From: Gyromitra esculenta
Taxonomy: Eukaryota; Ascomycota; Pezizomycetes; Pezizales; Discinaceae
Direction of reading: 5' to 3'
Assembly (NCBI GenBank): GCA_038503075.1
Contig: JBCAML010000005.1
Span: 1,550,001 to 1,614,000 of the forward strand
DNA length: 64,000 nt
Each line of letters starts with the position of its first letter. Positions within the stretch are counted from its first letter, which is position 1. Position numbers and translations under genes: made by a program. Below, in pieces: positions 46,301 to 60,800 of the stretch. The notes beneath the pieces are model-generated. The model was not told the DNA's origin and ran no database searches. It saw nothing but the letters and a program-made list of their open reading frames with translations.

Positions 46301-48062
46301 GCAGGATTTGACGAACCCACATTGGTGCGACTCATCACGAATTCCGACGAAAAGGAAACGAGATTGACTCCTGGGATGCTGGTGCAATTCTTTGAAGATA
46401 TCACCATCTTGCGAGCAACCAGTCGCATGAAACAAACTGATAAGCGGGTCGAGTAGCGACATGATCTCTGCTCGCCAATCGAGAATCATTTCCGCCGATT
46501 CTGCACGGATCAGAGCGTTGTCACTGCACAAGCACAAACGCAACCGGAGGCGAGACAGCCAGAATTCTATTGCTTTTAATTGGCTGAGAGGCATGTCACA
46601 ATTATCTGTTTCTCCCAAAACAAATCCTGGTGTTCTGATTTGTCCTTTCGTTGGCTCTAGGCAGAGATCTGCCCAGAACTTTGATAGACACGACTGGAGT
46701 CATATATCGAATGCTCAACTTACAAGTGAAATATGAAAGCTATGTCAATCGGAACTGCAGGAGCCTATTTTTATCGAGCCTGTGACAAAGCAACCCTCTC
46801 TCTCCCTAGAAGGAAATACAACTCTCCAATACACTTTCCCAGAGTACCCTTATCGATGCCAGCCATTCAGGCGCGGGTGCAGTTTTTGATAAATGTTCAG
46901 ACGATTTTCGTGGCTATCTTTGAATTATTAGATAGATCTGCAAGGCAGCTCTTCAATAAACTGCTCATTGTTCGCAAAAATTGAGATCATTGTTTGTGAA
47001 TGCACTGAGTTCACATCGTATTTTTTGACAATTCACTCTCCTCCAGTCGATTATAGCAGTATCGAAAGAGCAATATGAGGTGCAGAGTGATCCTGGTGCA
47101 AAACGTAGTGGGGAGGCCGACCCTGGTAAACTCAGGTCAATGCTTTGTAAATCCCTTTTGTTTTCCTATATGCGCTGATCGCCCAGGAAGATTACGGCCT
47201 GGAGATTTTAGTTTAGACTGACATAACTAGGATTGAAGTCTGTGATTCCAGCCTTGTGAAGCCAAGGGCATCTGGCATGGTTGAGTTCGTCCGCCGGAAG
47301 GAAATACCGTTTGCGACCAGCAAAATCCAGGCACTCGACACGATGTTGGCATCGGCTTTGCCACGTAATACCCTAAATCTACATGTAGCCCTGAGATCTC
47401 GAGCATTGTTAGATTGCAGTCACCAGCAATCACTCGACGATTCGCTGCACGGAAGCTAAATCTTTAATATCGTAAGATCTAGAGCATCTTTCCCAAGGCC
47501 TGGCTCTTTTGTTTTTTGCCTTGACCAAAAAGAGCACGGACCAAATCAACACACGGCTTGGCGCTTAACTCGGTATTTATGCTGCGAGGCTTAAATTCCT
47601 TTAACCGAGCGGGACTGAGATTCTGCGATTTTGTATGTATCGATCCATCATCTGTGGTGGATGAGCTACATGTATTCATCTTCACAAGCAGCTATTTATA
47701 GATGCCTATTGGCCTTGGCTTAGCCATATCGGTACAAACAAATCTGCTGCTGGCGACTGTCCTGCCCAATCAAACCATCACCAGAAGGAACGTCTATTTC
47801 TACTGGCTTGATATTCTATGTTTTCGCCTTCGTGATCTGGGACCAATTTACCTGGCACGATAGCTTCCAGGGATATATTTTAAAACGAAAAAATAAACTA
47901 AAATAAAATAAAATAAAATGACCACTCGACGTCAAGGGATACCTTCGACACGGAGATTTTGAAATCTCAACCCCCGTCAATCCCAATCACAAACACTGCG
48001 AGCCCACAGGACGTTTCCCATGGCCAGTAAGAGCGACCCCAAGCCTGCACAAAACCCTGAGG
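43391..48062. other. Gene-less region, second part
   Basis: C-rich tracts near 43400-43440. A TACGTATATACG tract lies at 45401-45412 and TACATGTA at 47380-47387 and 47667-47674. A TAAAA pentanucleotide tract of about four units lies at 47899-47919. A 127-codon minus-strand frame (46235-46618) has helix-like composition but no recognisable family and no splice partners. No supportable gene. Confidence 0.35.
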
Positions 48063-51000
48063 CTAACCCATATATAGCGTCACATGATATGTTCTGATTC
48101 CTTCAGTGTCGCGGTACCTACGAAGTCGCTGGCGGAAAATGGATAACGGAGATCTCATGATTATTATTATAAGACCAACTCGAGGAAGAGAATCACGAGG
48201 CTTTGTGTTTGGGGGCGTATAATTGAGATCGAACGGAACTCGAGATCTGTTTGGCTCCCCACCCGAAGTCCGAGCTCCGTGATGAAAATGCCCCCCGCAA
48301 AACAATTTCAACAACAAAGAAATCCCACCATGGCTCGGAGGTCCAAAACGTGGACAAACGTGCCCCCCACGATGCTGCGTTCCAGGATGTCTCTTGATCC
48401 CTTGCACGGCGGCCCGCCCTATCCAGGGTAACGATGGCCTCGTATCAAAGGCCATAGATATTGTGGAATTGGTCAATTAACTAATTACCGCTGTAAATCT
48501 AGAGAATACCAGAGAAGGCTAATTTGTTCGGTAACACGTTTACGGCGACAGAATCTAGAAAACCGAGTCACTGCAGCTGTCATATATCTTATCTGATCTT
48601 TATCCTCGGACTGCCATATAACATTACACGAGGATAGCTTTGTGATACATTGTTTGACCATGAGTAAATGATTTCTCCGGGCTTCCGTCGGCGCTTTAAA
48701 ATTCGCGACAGAGGGCCGGAGGCCTCCGACAGAGGCTGGCTGCAAAGCAATCACGAAAGAAAAATAAATAAAACGGAATCTATGGCTGGTTGTGCTGCCC
48801 GGATATATCCTGAATGTGATATGCGATGAAATCTTGCGTTTCTGTTGGACAACTTTACACTGCTCTAAACAGCTCGGTAGCCGACGATCGACCTTCGCTC
48901 TTGTTTTTGACACAATGCAACCGCGGTCTGCGAATGTTTCTAGGACTGCGCTGCATGGGGGAATTCTAGTGGTGGGAAGTGGGCACCTGGGAGGTTGGGT
49001 TGGGTTTTGCTTCGATTCGGGGAATTCGTGGCGGACTCGGCTCGGTGCCGCTGCTTTGGCTGAGTGGTTCCGGGCAATCCGCTAGGTCATCTGAGTCGTG
49101 GCCTGGCATCACAGGAGCGTTTGGCTTAAATCAGTGGCTCATTAACAAATCTCGACCAGATGGACAGACAGACGGCCTGATAAAGTTGGGCTCAGCCTAC
49201 AGTACATTCTTGCCAGTCACGTTCGAACTCGACGGGATCGGATGGGAAGCAGTGTGATTGCGTTCATTGCGCTGGATCCTGGGTTACAAGGGTAACTTAC
49301 ATGTAACTCCAATGAGTTCACCAGAGCGAGTGTTCTTGAAAAAAACGACAGCGTACCTCAAGATGCAAAGCCGAGTCCAGACAGCACAATCCCCTATGCT
49401 CAATGGATGGATGGATGGTACGAGTTTCGCTACGAAGGCTAGCCTCATGTTCGGCACTCGGAGTGGAAAAGATCACCAACTTCAATTGTACAAATGGGGT
49501 TATAATAAAAACTGCTGTGTGGGGAAGATGGTACTCCAGCAACTGTCACGCTGTCACTGATGGTAGTAGCTTGATGTAGTCAAACTGTTGTGGTTGAACA
49601 ACAGAAATCCCATTAGATGGGCCAGGAACCAGATAGGAAGCTGCTCCCTGCTCCTCGCCAAGATTTGGCATGGGGTATCTCTCGCCAGTTACTACATGAA
49701 TTATTACATGTATTTGCTTGCCACCAATGCTCGCTGAGCTGGAAACAAACATTAAAAATATACACATACACGCATATGTACGCCAAACCCTTCAGACGCT
49801 ACCAGATGGTCGATCACCCTCGCCGAGATACTTGACAGAAGAGGGACCTGTGGCTCACTAAATATGTGGAGTATTCCCATCAGGTGCAGCGATGCAATGC
49901 TCAGCTTCGTGGCATTTTATATCGTGCGATTTATAATTAACGTCGACTGCATTGATACATGCAGGGTTTCTATTCAATTTAATTTACGTATTTAAATTTC
50001 CACAATTGTTATTATTTTGTATTATTTGCAATTGTATTCTGCTAATTATGATTCATCTTTAGTGATTTAGCTGGGGTTTCCGAGAATTAGCAAATTTACT
50101 GTTCATCGTTTGATCATCGGCAATGGCCATGCTTAACGAATATGCAAGCCCGTTTATTTCAGAACATTCTCGCAACGGGCCGTGTCTATCCGGAGATTGC
50201 ATGAAATCCTTAGGTTTTCAAAATCGGCCGTATCTGAGCTGGCCGTTGCATGAGCGTGATATGATGAACCACGATGAAAAGATATCAGCCCGAAAAAAAA
50301 AAAAAAAACCTCTGGCTTGTGGGGGGGAAAATTCCCCTACTGTCTCTGATTCTTTGCGCTTTGGCAGCTGGCCGATCATGCGGGGTCTTATCTGAGGAGA
50401 AAGACCCTAAGTTCACATCAATCATACATACAACCATACTCCTTGTTACCATGATGTGTCACCCTTTGGAAAAAATTGCGCAAGCCAACACATAGCCAGA
50501 GTCCATGACTTCAATGTTTCTGGGAGTTTGCCGCTTTACTGGGTCGGACTTCTCGCCACGGGGACTGGGCGAGGTCATCACCAGCTCCGTCTAAGTGCTA
50601 AATCACGATGGCATACCCTAGCTCAACCAGCTGATAATTTCTCTAGCTCGAGTACGAAGGCTTGGACAACTGGGGATTAGGTTTGTAGATGATGGCTTGG
50701 GGAGAAACCTTTGAAGAACTGAGTGGTGAGTAGTGGCAAATCTCAAGGGAAGCTTGCAACTCTGATACTCATTTTAATCATTTCCTACAACTAATACCCG
50801 CTATGCTACTGAGCGACACAATAATTAGTTACAGGCTCTAGAGTAGACCTGGTTACATCCAAATTTCAGTAGTTCAAACCTCATGCAATTCAGTCACGAA
50901 ACTAAGGAATGATGCGCATCTCCGGAAAAAAAGGATGAATAGATATGTTCAGCTATTTATGAGCTAAATAATGCTCAATTTTGACATTCTTGTGAAACAT

Positions 51001-52995
51001 TGGGAATTCCACTCTTTTGAGCTTCCATCCTCATCATAGTTTTGTCATTAGGGACATCAGGGCATAAACCCGAACCTTCCTAGACCTGGAAAATAGACTA
51101 GATCGGATTGTGAAAGGTTTCACGGCTATCCGTGGTGAGTGGGAGAGTATCGCCTCACGCAGGGGACTAGTCAGCCAGCCAAGAATGTGTCCCGCATTCC
51201 ATTCTTTCGGGCTCCCTGGAAGCTCCCTGTCGGTATAATATCCCGAGATACCCCTGTACTCGGACCTATGATACTTGGAGAGCAGGTGGTTTACCATGAG
51301 GACAAAAACAATTCCGTCTTGGCATTTAAAACTGGTAAAGGGTTGCTAGCAGTAAATTGGCTGCGTATTTTTTAATCTACTGTATCGATCATTCCCGGGA
51401 ATTCAGAGATTCCAACAAGATAGTGAGAAGTGGTTTTTTGGGGGCCCTCCATTGATGGACATGAGACCCCCACCACGCAGGGACAAGTTTCTCGGAACTA
51501 ACTAACTGCTTGGATATTAAGATCGTATAGCCAGTTAAGAGTAGGCTTTGGAAAAAACGGGGTTTTCGGTTAGACTGGTTTAAGCGATCGACCAAAAATA
51601 TTTCAAAGTACCGGGGGGGGCAATGTTTCGACGGGGATAGGTTCGGTAGTGGATTGATTGATTGGGGGTGGGTCAACTGGTGCGTAGGCATCCTGCCGCT
51701 ATCGGTGGGAACTAGTTTCAGCGGTCAGCAATAACAGAGTAGGCTAGTGCATCAGCCACCAGTGATACGGTACTTGACAAGAAGAAGAAACTATGGTAAT
51801 CCCCGGTAATCTGGGCTTGTGAGACCCCAACCCAATGCCAATAGAGTGATTCTAGGAAAAGAGCTGTGATTTGGAACTCTTCATGGCTTCCTAAGGGCTT
51901 CCTTGAGGGTTTTTCGTTAGCAGAAAGGTAGCGTTTGTTTGTGAGTTGGTGTGGGAGTATGGGCAAGGGGTCAAAAATGCGGAGGCGGAAAGTTGCTGGT
52001 GACTTGACGCCTCAACATTTCGGGTGGGTTTCCGTTCCCTGACACAGAGCCACGGAGAGTAAGGACGAAGCAGAAATGCTCTCCAGGATCGTGGGACGGG
52101 GGATAGGTACATACATATGCATGGCGTGGTGTCTGAGAGGCGTATGCAGGATACTGGTACAACACTTCGGTTTTGGACAGGATTATTCCGCTGGTTGTTA
52201 AACATCGGCTGCTGTTGTGGGCAGCCCGAGTTATGTCGAATAGATACGACTCATGTGCGTCCTGCAGCTTTCTTCAGTAATCGCAAGGAAGAGCCGTGTT
52301 GGGTGCAACCTTGGGTATTTTGACAGTATCATGAAGGGCTCGACTTCAATGATTCCTAGGATTAGCGAATGCGGTCATTGAGGCCAGAGACATCGGCAGG
52401 ATCCTTCCCACTGCCCTGCATGTGTCGTTGTTATGTGGCATGCCAACAATCACGTTCCTGTACCCTTTCTAAATACATATATTTACGTTTTGATGAAAGG
52501 AGTATTTAGACGCGGATGTTTCTTGGCTCACAAAATGTGGAAACAATGATATTCCATTTGGAAATAAGCAACGGTGAAATGGATCCGTCGATGATGCCGT
52601 ACAGATCCTGCGATGCAGAAACGGGTTTTCACCCTGACATTACCGAGATCTCGGGTATGAAACATCTTGACACCTTCTATCCATGGGAGGTTATCAGCGT
52701 CAAACGTGTTATTCAGCTCCAACCCGTCATGTCATGCTTCTTGTTAACGTTAACCGGCTGTTTACCGGAGTACGTCAGGGCGCGGCACAATGCTAAATGG
52801 CGGTTTACTAGAAATTTTAAATTCCTAATTCTGGTAGTTGGTCTGATTCGGAAATTCCGAAAGCAAAAGGTCACCGAAATTGGCGTGTAGCTATAGGTAA
52901 GAACCGTAAGGTATAGTGATCGGTATAATACCTAGGTACCCCACAAATATATCCTTTTGGACTCTGCGGAGCCAATTGTAGTGTGGTGCCAAGAT
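48063..52995. other. Gene-less region, third part
   Basis: Contains ATGG x4 (49403-49418), TACATGTA at 49298-49305 and 49705-49712, an AT-rich stretch (49920-50060) and a long A run (near 50290). Two adjacent minus-strand frames (48063-48476 and 48485-48913) and a plus-strand frame (52516-52890) lack domains and are not called. Confidence 0.35.
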
Positions 52996-55007
52996 TCAGT
53001 CGTACTGGAATATGTGGCTGACTAAGTAATACGTGGACAAAAACGGTTCTGGCTTGGATGCCATGCGAATAATGTATCCTTGTCGCCTCTTTTTGAGAAC
53101 GCTACAGCAAGGCGCGTCCCCCCCCAGAATTGCAGGATCAATTACTCCGAACATGCTTTTTTTCCCTTTAAGATCGATGAATTGACCCTCGATCGCCAGC
53201 ATTATATTGCAGTAAGTTCTCCACATGGTCACAGTATGAAACATCCTGATTGTTTCGGGCTCGCTTGTGGTTCTCATCTCCCTCTTCTTGGCGGGCATCA
53301 CACATCGCCCTCCTTCATCCAGTTGTCCTTCGATCGCCATGCTTTTGCCCCAGTCTGTGTCCTGCCTCACTTTTTCTTTCTTTTTCCTCTGCATTTTGTT
53401 TTCTTCTCTTGGATCACCAGCAACGTTTTTTAGGCGAGGCCGCGTGAGGGTCCAGGATCCAACTGGTTGGTTCACAAGCCTTGTCTTTATATGCTCAGGG
53501 ATATGTCTGTACGACTCTCGTGTTTGATTGCCCTTATGAGCTCTGAGCAAAAAGATCGCTGGTGGTGCCGGGTTGGAACTTTGATAGTTCGCGGTTGACG
53601 GGAGATCCGCTTGAACGGACAGACGGGCTGTCTGTGTGTTGAGGAAGCGAGTGCCGCGTTCACGATAGTCAAGATTTAGAGTAGAGCTGAGTGGTGAGGC
53701 GAGGTCAGCAAGAAGGTGGGGACTAAACCCGTTCCAGAACACCGTAAGGTATATCTGCTGTCTTATGGAGGTGCTTTCTCAAACATCGATAGAGAGCACT
53801 TATCGGATTTCTGCCTGTGTTCTTCGGTTGGTTTATTCCCCAGAGGGAAAATGATTTTCGCTGCAGGCTATCAATAGGTTTTGTCCTATCTTCTCTAGCG
53901 TTTTGTTTCGGGTTGGGAGAATTTGTTTTTGGCTGGCTCCCCATTCTTGCTCTTCCCTGTCGACGTCTCTTCTGTATCTATATCACATCATATTCGCAGT
54001 CTTATAAAACACATTTTAATATGATATCGCCGATAGCTGGTGGGTAAACTGAGGAGTGGTGTGGGAGGTATGAATGGTACTCGACCAAGGTATATCTAGT
54101 CACGTCTGTCTTTTTCGAAGCTGGTGGTCACCTGCTGCAGCCCTGTCTGCAATGTGCAGCAACTTCTTCCCGTGCTCCACGGAGAGAAGACCCACAATCA
54201 ATCCATTCAGCAAGATCTGAGGGTCTAGTTGTTTCTCTCCTTCTGTGTGTGTTCGCATCTCCTGGGGCTGTCTCGCGTCAACCTGTCAATGCCTCTCCAT
54301 CCCTCCAGACTTCGCCTGCGGTACCGTCTTGCTGCATAGGGCCTTGGCATCTGGAGAGTCGGTAACCCAACAACAGCCTTCAGCGAGCTTCAGAGACATG
54401 AGCAACGCACCAACTGGACGGGTGATCTGACTTAATTGCTACTAGCTCACCGAGAAACCACCCGGAACCGCTGCTTTGAGTGGGGCCAGAAAACCGTTTG
54501 CCTAGCCTCAATCACAGCAAGCGTGCAGACAAGGATGGGAGTGTTTGGGAATTCCCTTTTCCACCGGCCGCTCCCTGCAAGTCCAGTCGTCTCCCCACGA
54601 CGACCCTACATGCACCGTCATGCACCTCGCTTTCTGCCTGATGGCTGCCTGCTTCTTCCCGTGCTGGATTGATTGATTTGTCTGGTCGCTGCTTACTCAG
54701 GATAAGGAAGCTTTTCTGGGGGATGCAGAATCTGTATGGCACAACAGCAGAATATGCAGAACTCGCTGCATATGAACAACAAGATAATTTCCGGTTGGGG
54801 GATAGATAAATGATGAGGGGGGGGGTTTTTATTTTTCATTTTTTCCGGGGGGGGGTCGCATGTCAAACTCGACCATTCCTTTTACATATTATATTTTGTT
54901 TGTTTTAATATCCCACGACCAATATAGCAGCAATGGCTATGATGACTGCCCCGGCGATCTTTGAATCGTACACAGTCTGTGGGTACATGTATTTCCTGAC
55001 TCTATCT
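52996..55007. other. Gene-less region, fourth part
   Basis: A 248-codon minus-strand frame (52996-53742) is open by length but begins at a GTG, has no ATG near its start and matches no family. G-tracts of 9-10 bases lie near 54820 and 54850. On the minus strand at 54908-54966 a short frame encodes a hydrophobic helix (IAGAVIIAIAAILVVGY, then stop); see findings. Confidence 0.35.
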
Positions 55008-55380
55008 AACCTTGTCTCTCCTCGACGATTTCTTTCTTTCTCCCTCTAGCACTATGCTGCGGTCGCGTATGTGTGGGAGTCAGGGAACAGGCAGTTAGCA
55101 CTCCAGGAACTAATACTAGTGGCACCTCGATTGCGGGCCCGCTAGTTCTTTTTATCCCTGCCGACAAAAGCAACCCCAATACCGCGCCCCCCAGTCCCAG
55201 GCTCCCAGCAGAGTCTCTCACCCAATCCTCCAAAACAACCCCCTGGTACTTTTTTAGACATTGCTCCGAAGACGCCTGTCCCAATTCCTTGGGGCAGCCC
55301 GGTTGACTGGCATCCAAACATCCTGTCCAGCGAGGTTGGTTCCCGTCACACCATCGAATCAATCCCACCAAGAGATCCAC
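55008..55380 (-). CDS. Possible exons of a small membrane protein (unresolved)
   Basis: A minus-strand frame reads CDGNQPRW ... GCLDASQPGCPKELGQ, then EDWVRDSAG, then a hydrophobic segment (LGLGGAVLGLLLSAGI) and a basic tail (IKRTSG). A good intron (55116 to 55057: GTATTAG, GCTAACTG branch, CGCAG) joins it to HSARGRKKEIVEERQG and a stop at 55008. The Cys-rich loop followed by a membrane span recalls the second loop and last helix of a tetraspanin, but that is only a resemblance. No start codon is in frame, and a TGA lies just upstream, so further exons or decay must be assumed. A candidate leader intron lies at 55561-55454 on the same strand. Confidence 0.25.
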
Positions 55381-56236
55381 AACCCATCACACACACGTTA
55401 ACGTGGGAGAAAAAAGCCCAAAAGGAAATAGGGTGGACCAACATCACTGTGACCTAAGAAGGAGGGAGGGTAGGTGGTGGTGGTGGTGGTGGGTTATGGG
55501 ATGTAGTGGTTATGGGGGGATGTGGAGGGCAGTGGTGGTGGGCTTGGGTTGAGGGACTTACAGGAGTCAGAGGCCAGAAGAGAAACGACAGAAGACAGGA
55601 GGAACACGAGAGAAAAACATTCAAATTATCCTTAGCAGAAGTAGAAAAAAGAAAGAAAAAGTCCCCAAGCTGGAGGTTTCTCGGTTACGTTATTTCGAGC
55701 CTCTGCCCAGGTCTTCTTCTTGCACTAAACCTCATCAATCGGCACCCCAGTCATCCCAAGCTTTAAACTCTTGCTGGCTGCTCTTGCTATAATTCACTTT
55801 ATCTATCATCCCGTCCCTCCTGAATGAAACTGCTTCGACTAGATCGAGCTCCTACCCAACAACCCCATCCCATCTACATCTAGTCGTTGCTTCTTACTTC
55901 TTCCCTGAGCCTGGCAGTATTGACTACCTGCCTGCCAGTTAATTCCCCCCGGACTTCATCTCCAGCACATTGCACATTGCACTTGCCTGCTCCCTCAGAC
56001 TTCTCCTTATACATAGACCACCTCCCGGCACTTGCTACGACATTCGTTTAAGAGCAAATACCCTTCACAGCGTTGCTTTAATCACTACCACCAGCCCTTC
56101 CACCACCACCACCACCACCACCACCTCCTCACCCACCATCACCACACGATAACAACCACTAACCACTAAGCTAACTACCTCCTTCACCAAAAAAAAAAAC
56201 CTCCCAACCCCCGAAGCCATCACCATAATCAACGCC
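55381..56236. promoter_or_regulatory. Leader and promoter of the C2H2 factor gene, with GGT and CAC tracts
   Basis: Carries a GGT x6 tract (55473-55490) and a CAC trinucleotide tract of about eight units (56101-56125). From about 55780 the plus strand is C/T/A-rich, as in a long fungal 5' leader, while 55560-55680 is purine-rich, as if a minus-strand leader lay there. The C2H2 factor start codon follows at 56237. Confidence 0.45.
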
Positions 56237-57814
<1,578 letters not shown>

Positions 57815-60800
57815 AAGGAAAGAACCCCCCCCTCGCATATAAGAACAATGTTGTACAAATTTTATAACGTACTTATGGGCGAGATGTGATATCAAAAAAA
57901 AAAGAATTGGTTGCCTCTTTCTTATTTTACTTCTGTTACAATATTTTTATCCTTTTCTCTTTTCCAAATTTCATATTTATCGAGTATTTTATTAGCTAGT
58001 GTCTCATGGCACCTGCGTGGGCGGTTTTTGTTCAGAAAATTGTTTTTAAAGATTGGTATCAGCTTTGCGGCGACAACTGGTGTATGGCGGGTGTGCGTGT
58101 GCTTCACTTGTTTTATGCTTGTGTTATTATTTCTTTTTTGCTGTCTCGGGGTGGTTTTGTCTTTTCAGCGCATATACTTTCCTTTTAACACTTTGTTATC
58201 ACAGCGCTCTTTATGGTATATTCTCTCAAGATATACCTCTCAAACTTCAGTGGATTGCTCTTTCTGACATGATTTCACTGTTATTATTGACCTCCCAGTA
58301 TTTTGTCCATTTTTCACTGTGATTTCTTAATTTTACTTTGCTCTAATGGTTCTCAGGAATATCGATTCGAGCTTCCTAGAAGAATCAAGAGTGAAGATAT
58401 TAGGCCTTTGACCCTACTACGGGAACTCTTTGGCTGTATCATCTTCGCCTTTTTTTCTTTCTCTATCGATATATTTTTTTATTACGATGTTTTTACTAAC
58501 TTCGATTGTCAAATTGTTGGTCCGTTTTTCATTGTTATTATTTCTAGTTTCTGTTTGCCTTCAAAACTTGGGTTTGGGTTGGACTTTTGCTTGCTTTCCT
58601 TTTGGACTCCAAAAATCGTGGCGGTATCAATTTGTTTTTTTGGCTGAGGCATGGGGGTGACGTCTTTTTTTCTTATTGTGCTTTCTTCTTCTGCGCTTAC
58701 GTTTGCTTTTTTTTTCCTGCGTTTGACGTTTGTTTTTTCTAGCAAGGGTTGTCTTGGAGGAAGGGAACGGGAAGGGAGCAAATGGGGTAAATTGTCACGG
58801 GCAACAGGGGTGGAACGTATGGTATCGAATATTGTGTATTAAGTTTGTTGTGTAGGTGTGGGTATATCCGTTAGGCCAATAGTTGGAAGGATGACAAAGC
58901 TTTATAAAGAAATTGTACTGGTGTTTTTTTATGGAAATTTGTTGAAATGATTGTCGTTTTTTTATTTATACTTGCCTTTTTTTTATTTTAAACTTATCGA
59001 CTATTACTTGCTGTTTAATTTCGTTTTACCGTTTGTCAAGCGTAGCAGAATAACTCACCCAGAGTTATTCTACAGTCCATAGAAGAATGAATAATGCAGA
59101 TTTGGAAATTAACTTTGACTTCGATGGCAATCAATCCCACGACTTCCACGTTTTCTGGGCTAGATTGACATATTTTCCTGACGTACTCTAGAAGTTTCGA
59201 GACAAGATCTCAAAGACTCGAATCAAAGATTTCTCCGGTTGATCGGGGGTTATGGAATCTTGGATAGATCGAGAGGGAGGGGAAGGCGTGAACGAATGGG
59301 CCTTTTTAGAACCTCGATTACATGTGTTGATGTGCTTACCCTCCAGCTGCCCAGAGCTGAACTTTTTTCTTACCTCGCCACGATGCCCCAAGGACTGGAT
59401 GTTGTCTTGGTATGTAACTTACGAATGAAGTAGTGTTCTTCAAGCGTAACCTGTGAAATACGATTGATTGGATGCTGTGTGGCGGGGACTGTGTCAATTC
59501 TGCAGGACAACGCCACGATCAGTGTAAAGTTGTTTTGGTGCCGGACTACCGATATTGATATGGCTATTCTTCCCCGTCAGAAAGCCACCGGGCCGACCCT
59601 GTACCAGGGTACAGCATACCCGTTCTTGACAAGTCCTTAGGGGGGGCGTTTCCGTATAGTAAACATTATGTGGTTGCGGACACGAATGCGAGTTTTTTCT
59701 CTCTCTTCCAATCCAAGGCCACCATCAAATACTCTATATTTTCCAGACAAGGGTTCCATCCATCCATCCAATATCAACAGTATTCCCAGAAGAAGCCTCA
59801 TGGAATCTCCCGACCATCTGGGTAGAATATCCGGGAGCCGGAAATCCTGTGGTGGAACCACTGGTAAGTCAAGCCATAGCCGTATGCTGCAATTAAAACT
59901 CACGTTTTGTGAAAACGGCGAACACATGGGGTAAGCTAAACAAACGCCTCTGACCAAGATTCGAGAGGGGAGAGCCTGTCATTCCCTCGCTCCAAAAACC
60001 GGTCTCATGGAGTGGGGTGAAACCGCAGGTCCTCCAAAACCTGCTGCACATGTCGCAACTCGTGCGTATGACCGAAACAAAGCTGGATGCCCTGCTCTGG
60101 TTTCTGTGGGTTTAAAGTTTTGGCCCATTGTTAGGGCTTGTGTCTGAATGTTGATTCCAATTCCCGAGTGGTGAGTCGTGACCTCCTACATCGCCACTGC
60201 CCGTGGACGGGCAACCTGTGCAAATTGGCACACCGTAGCCATGTTCCTTGATCCCTCACGGGTTCGAGTTGAGTCGAGTTGAGATCGTTTGGGAAACTTG
60301 ACAAATTTCTCAGAGTCTAGCCGTCTGCCGCGCGCAAGCCCAGGCTGTTCTCGGGGATCCCACCTCGGCCGTGCTGCCGCGATGCAAGCTTGCATTTGCA
60401 AGATTGATGCACCTCCCGGCCGGGTCTTGAAACGGGGTAGTGTGTGGGAAATTGAGGGTGCGCAGGCGCGGTGAAGATGAGAGAAGATGAGCTCCCAGTG
60501 CTGCCGAGCCACTAGCTCAGCTTAGCATGTATTCCGTCGCTGGCTTCTATCAGCTATCGCAACCTTCCACCACATAGTATAATATATTTTTTAATTTATC
60601 GTAACAGCTCATCTCACGCATGCTCGATGGTAACTCTAGGCTTAATGGACGACAGCTCCCTCCAGCCCCGGTTCACACCCCCAAACATTGCGCTATTTGG
60701 GGGTCCCGCCATTGTAATTACCGCAATATCTTTAGTTGGGACCCGTAAAACCAAGCTCTCGGAATCCCTCACCACCTGCAAATGGGCATCCACCCCTATA

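Noticed and set aside
46235..46618. 127-codon minus-strand frame with Leu/Arg helices
   Set aside because: No recognised family, no splice partners and no conserved motif. A loose likeness to HeLo-type N-termini was not strong enough.
48063..48913. Two adjacent minus-strand frames of 137 and 142 codons
   Set aside because: They are in different frames, no intron joins them, and their composition is not protein-like.
49050..49140. tRNA-like box A sequence (TTTGGCTGAGTGGTTCCGGG)
   Set aside because: No box B (GGTTCGANNCC) follows at tRNA distance and the arms do not fold.
52996..53742. 248-codon minus-strand open frame
   Set aside because: It begins at GTG, the first ATG lies far inside, no domain is seen, and its length can be explained by the purine-rich strand bias that depletes stops.
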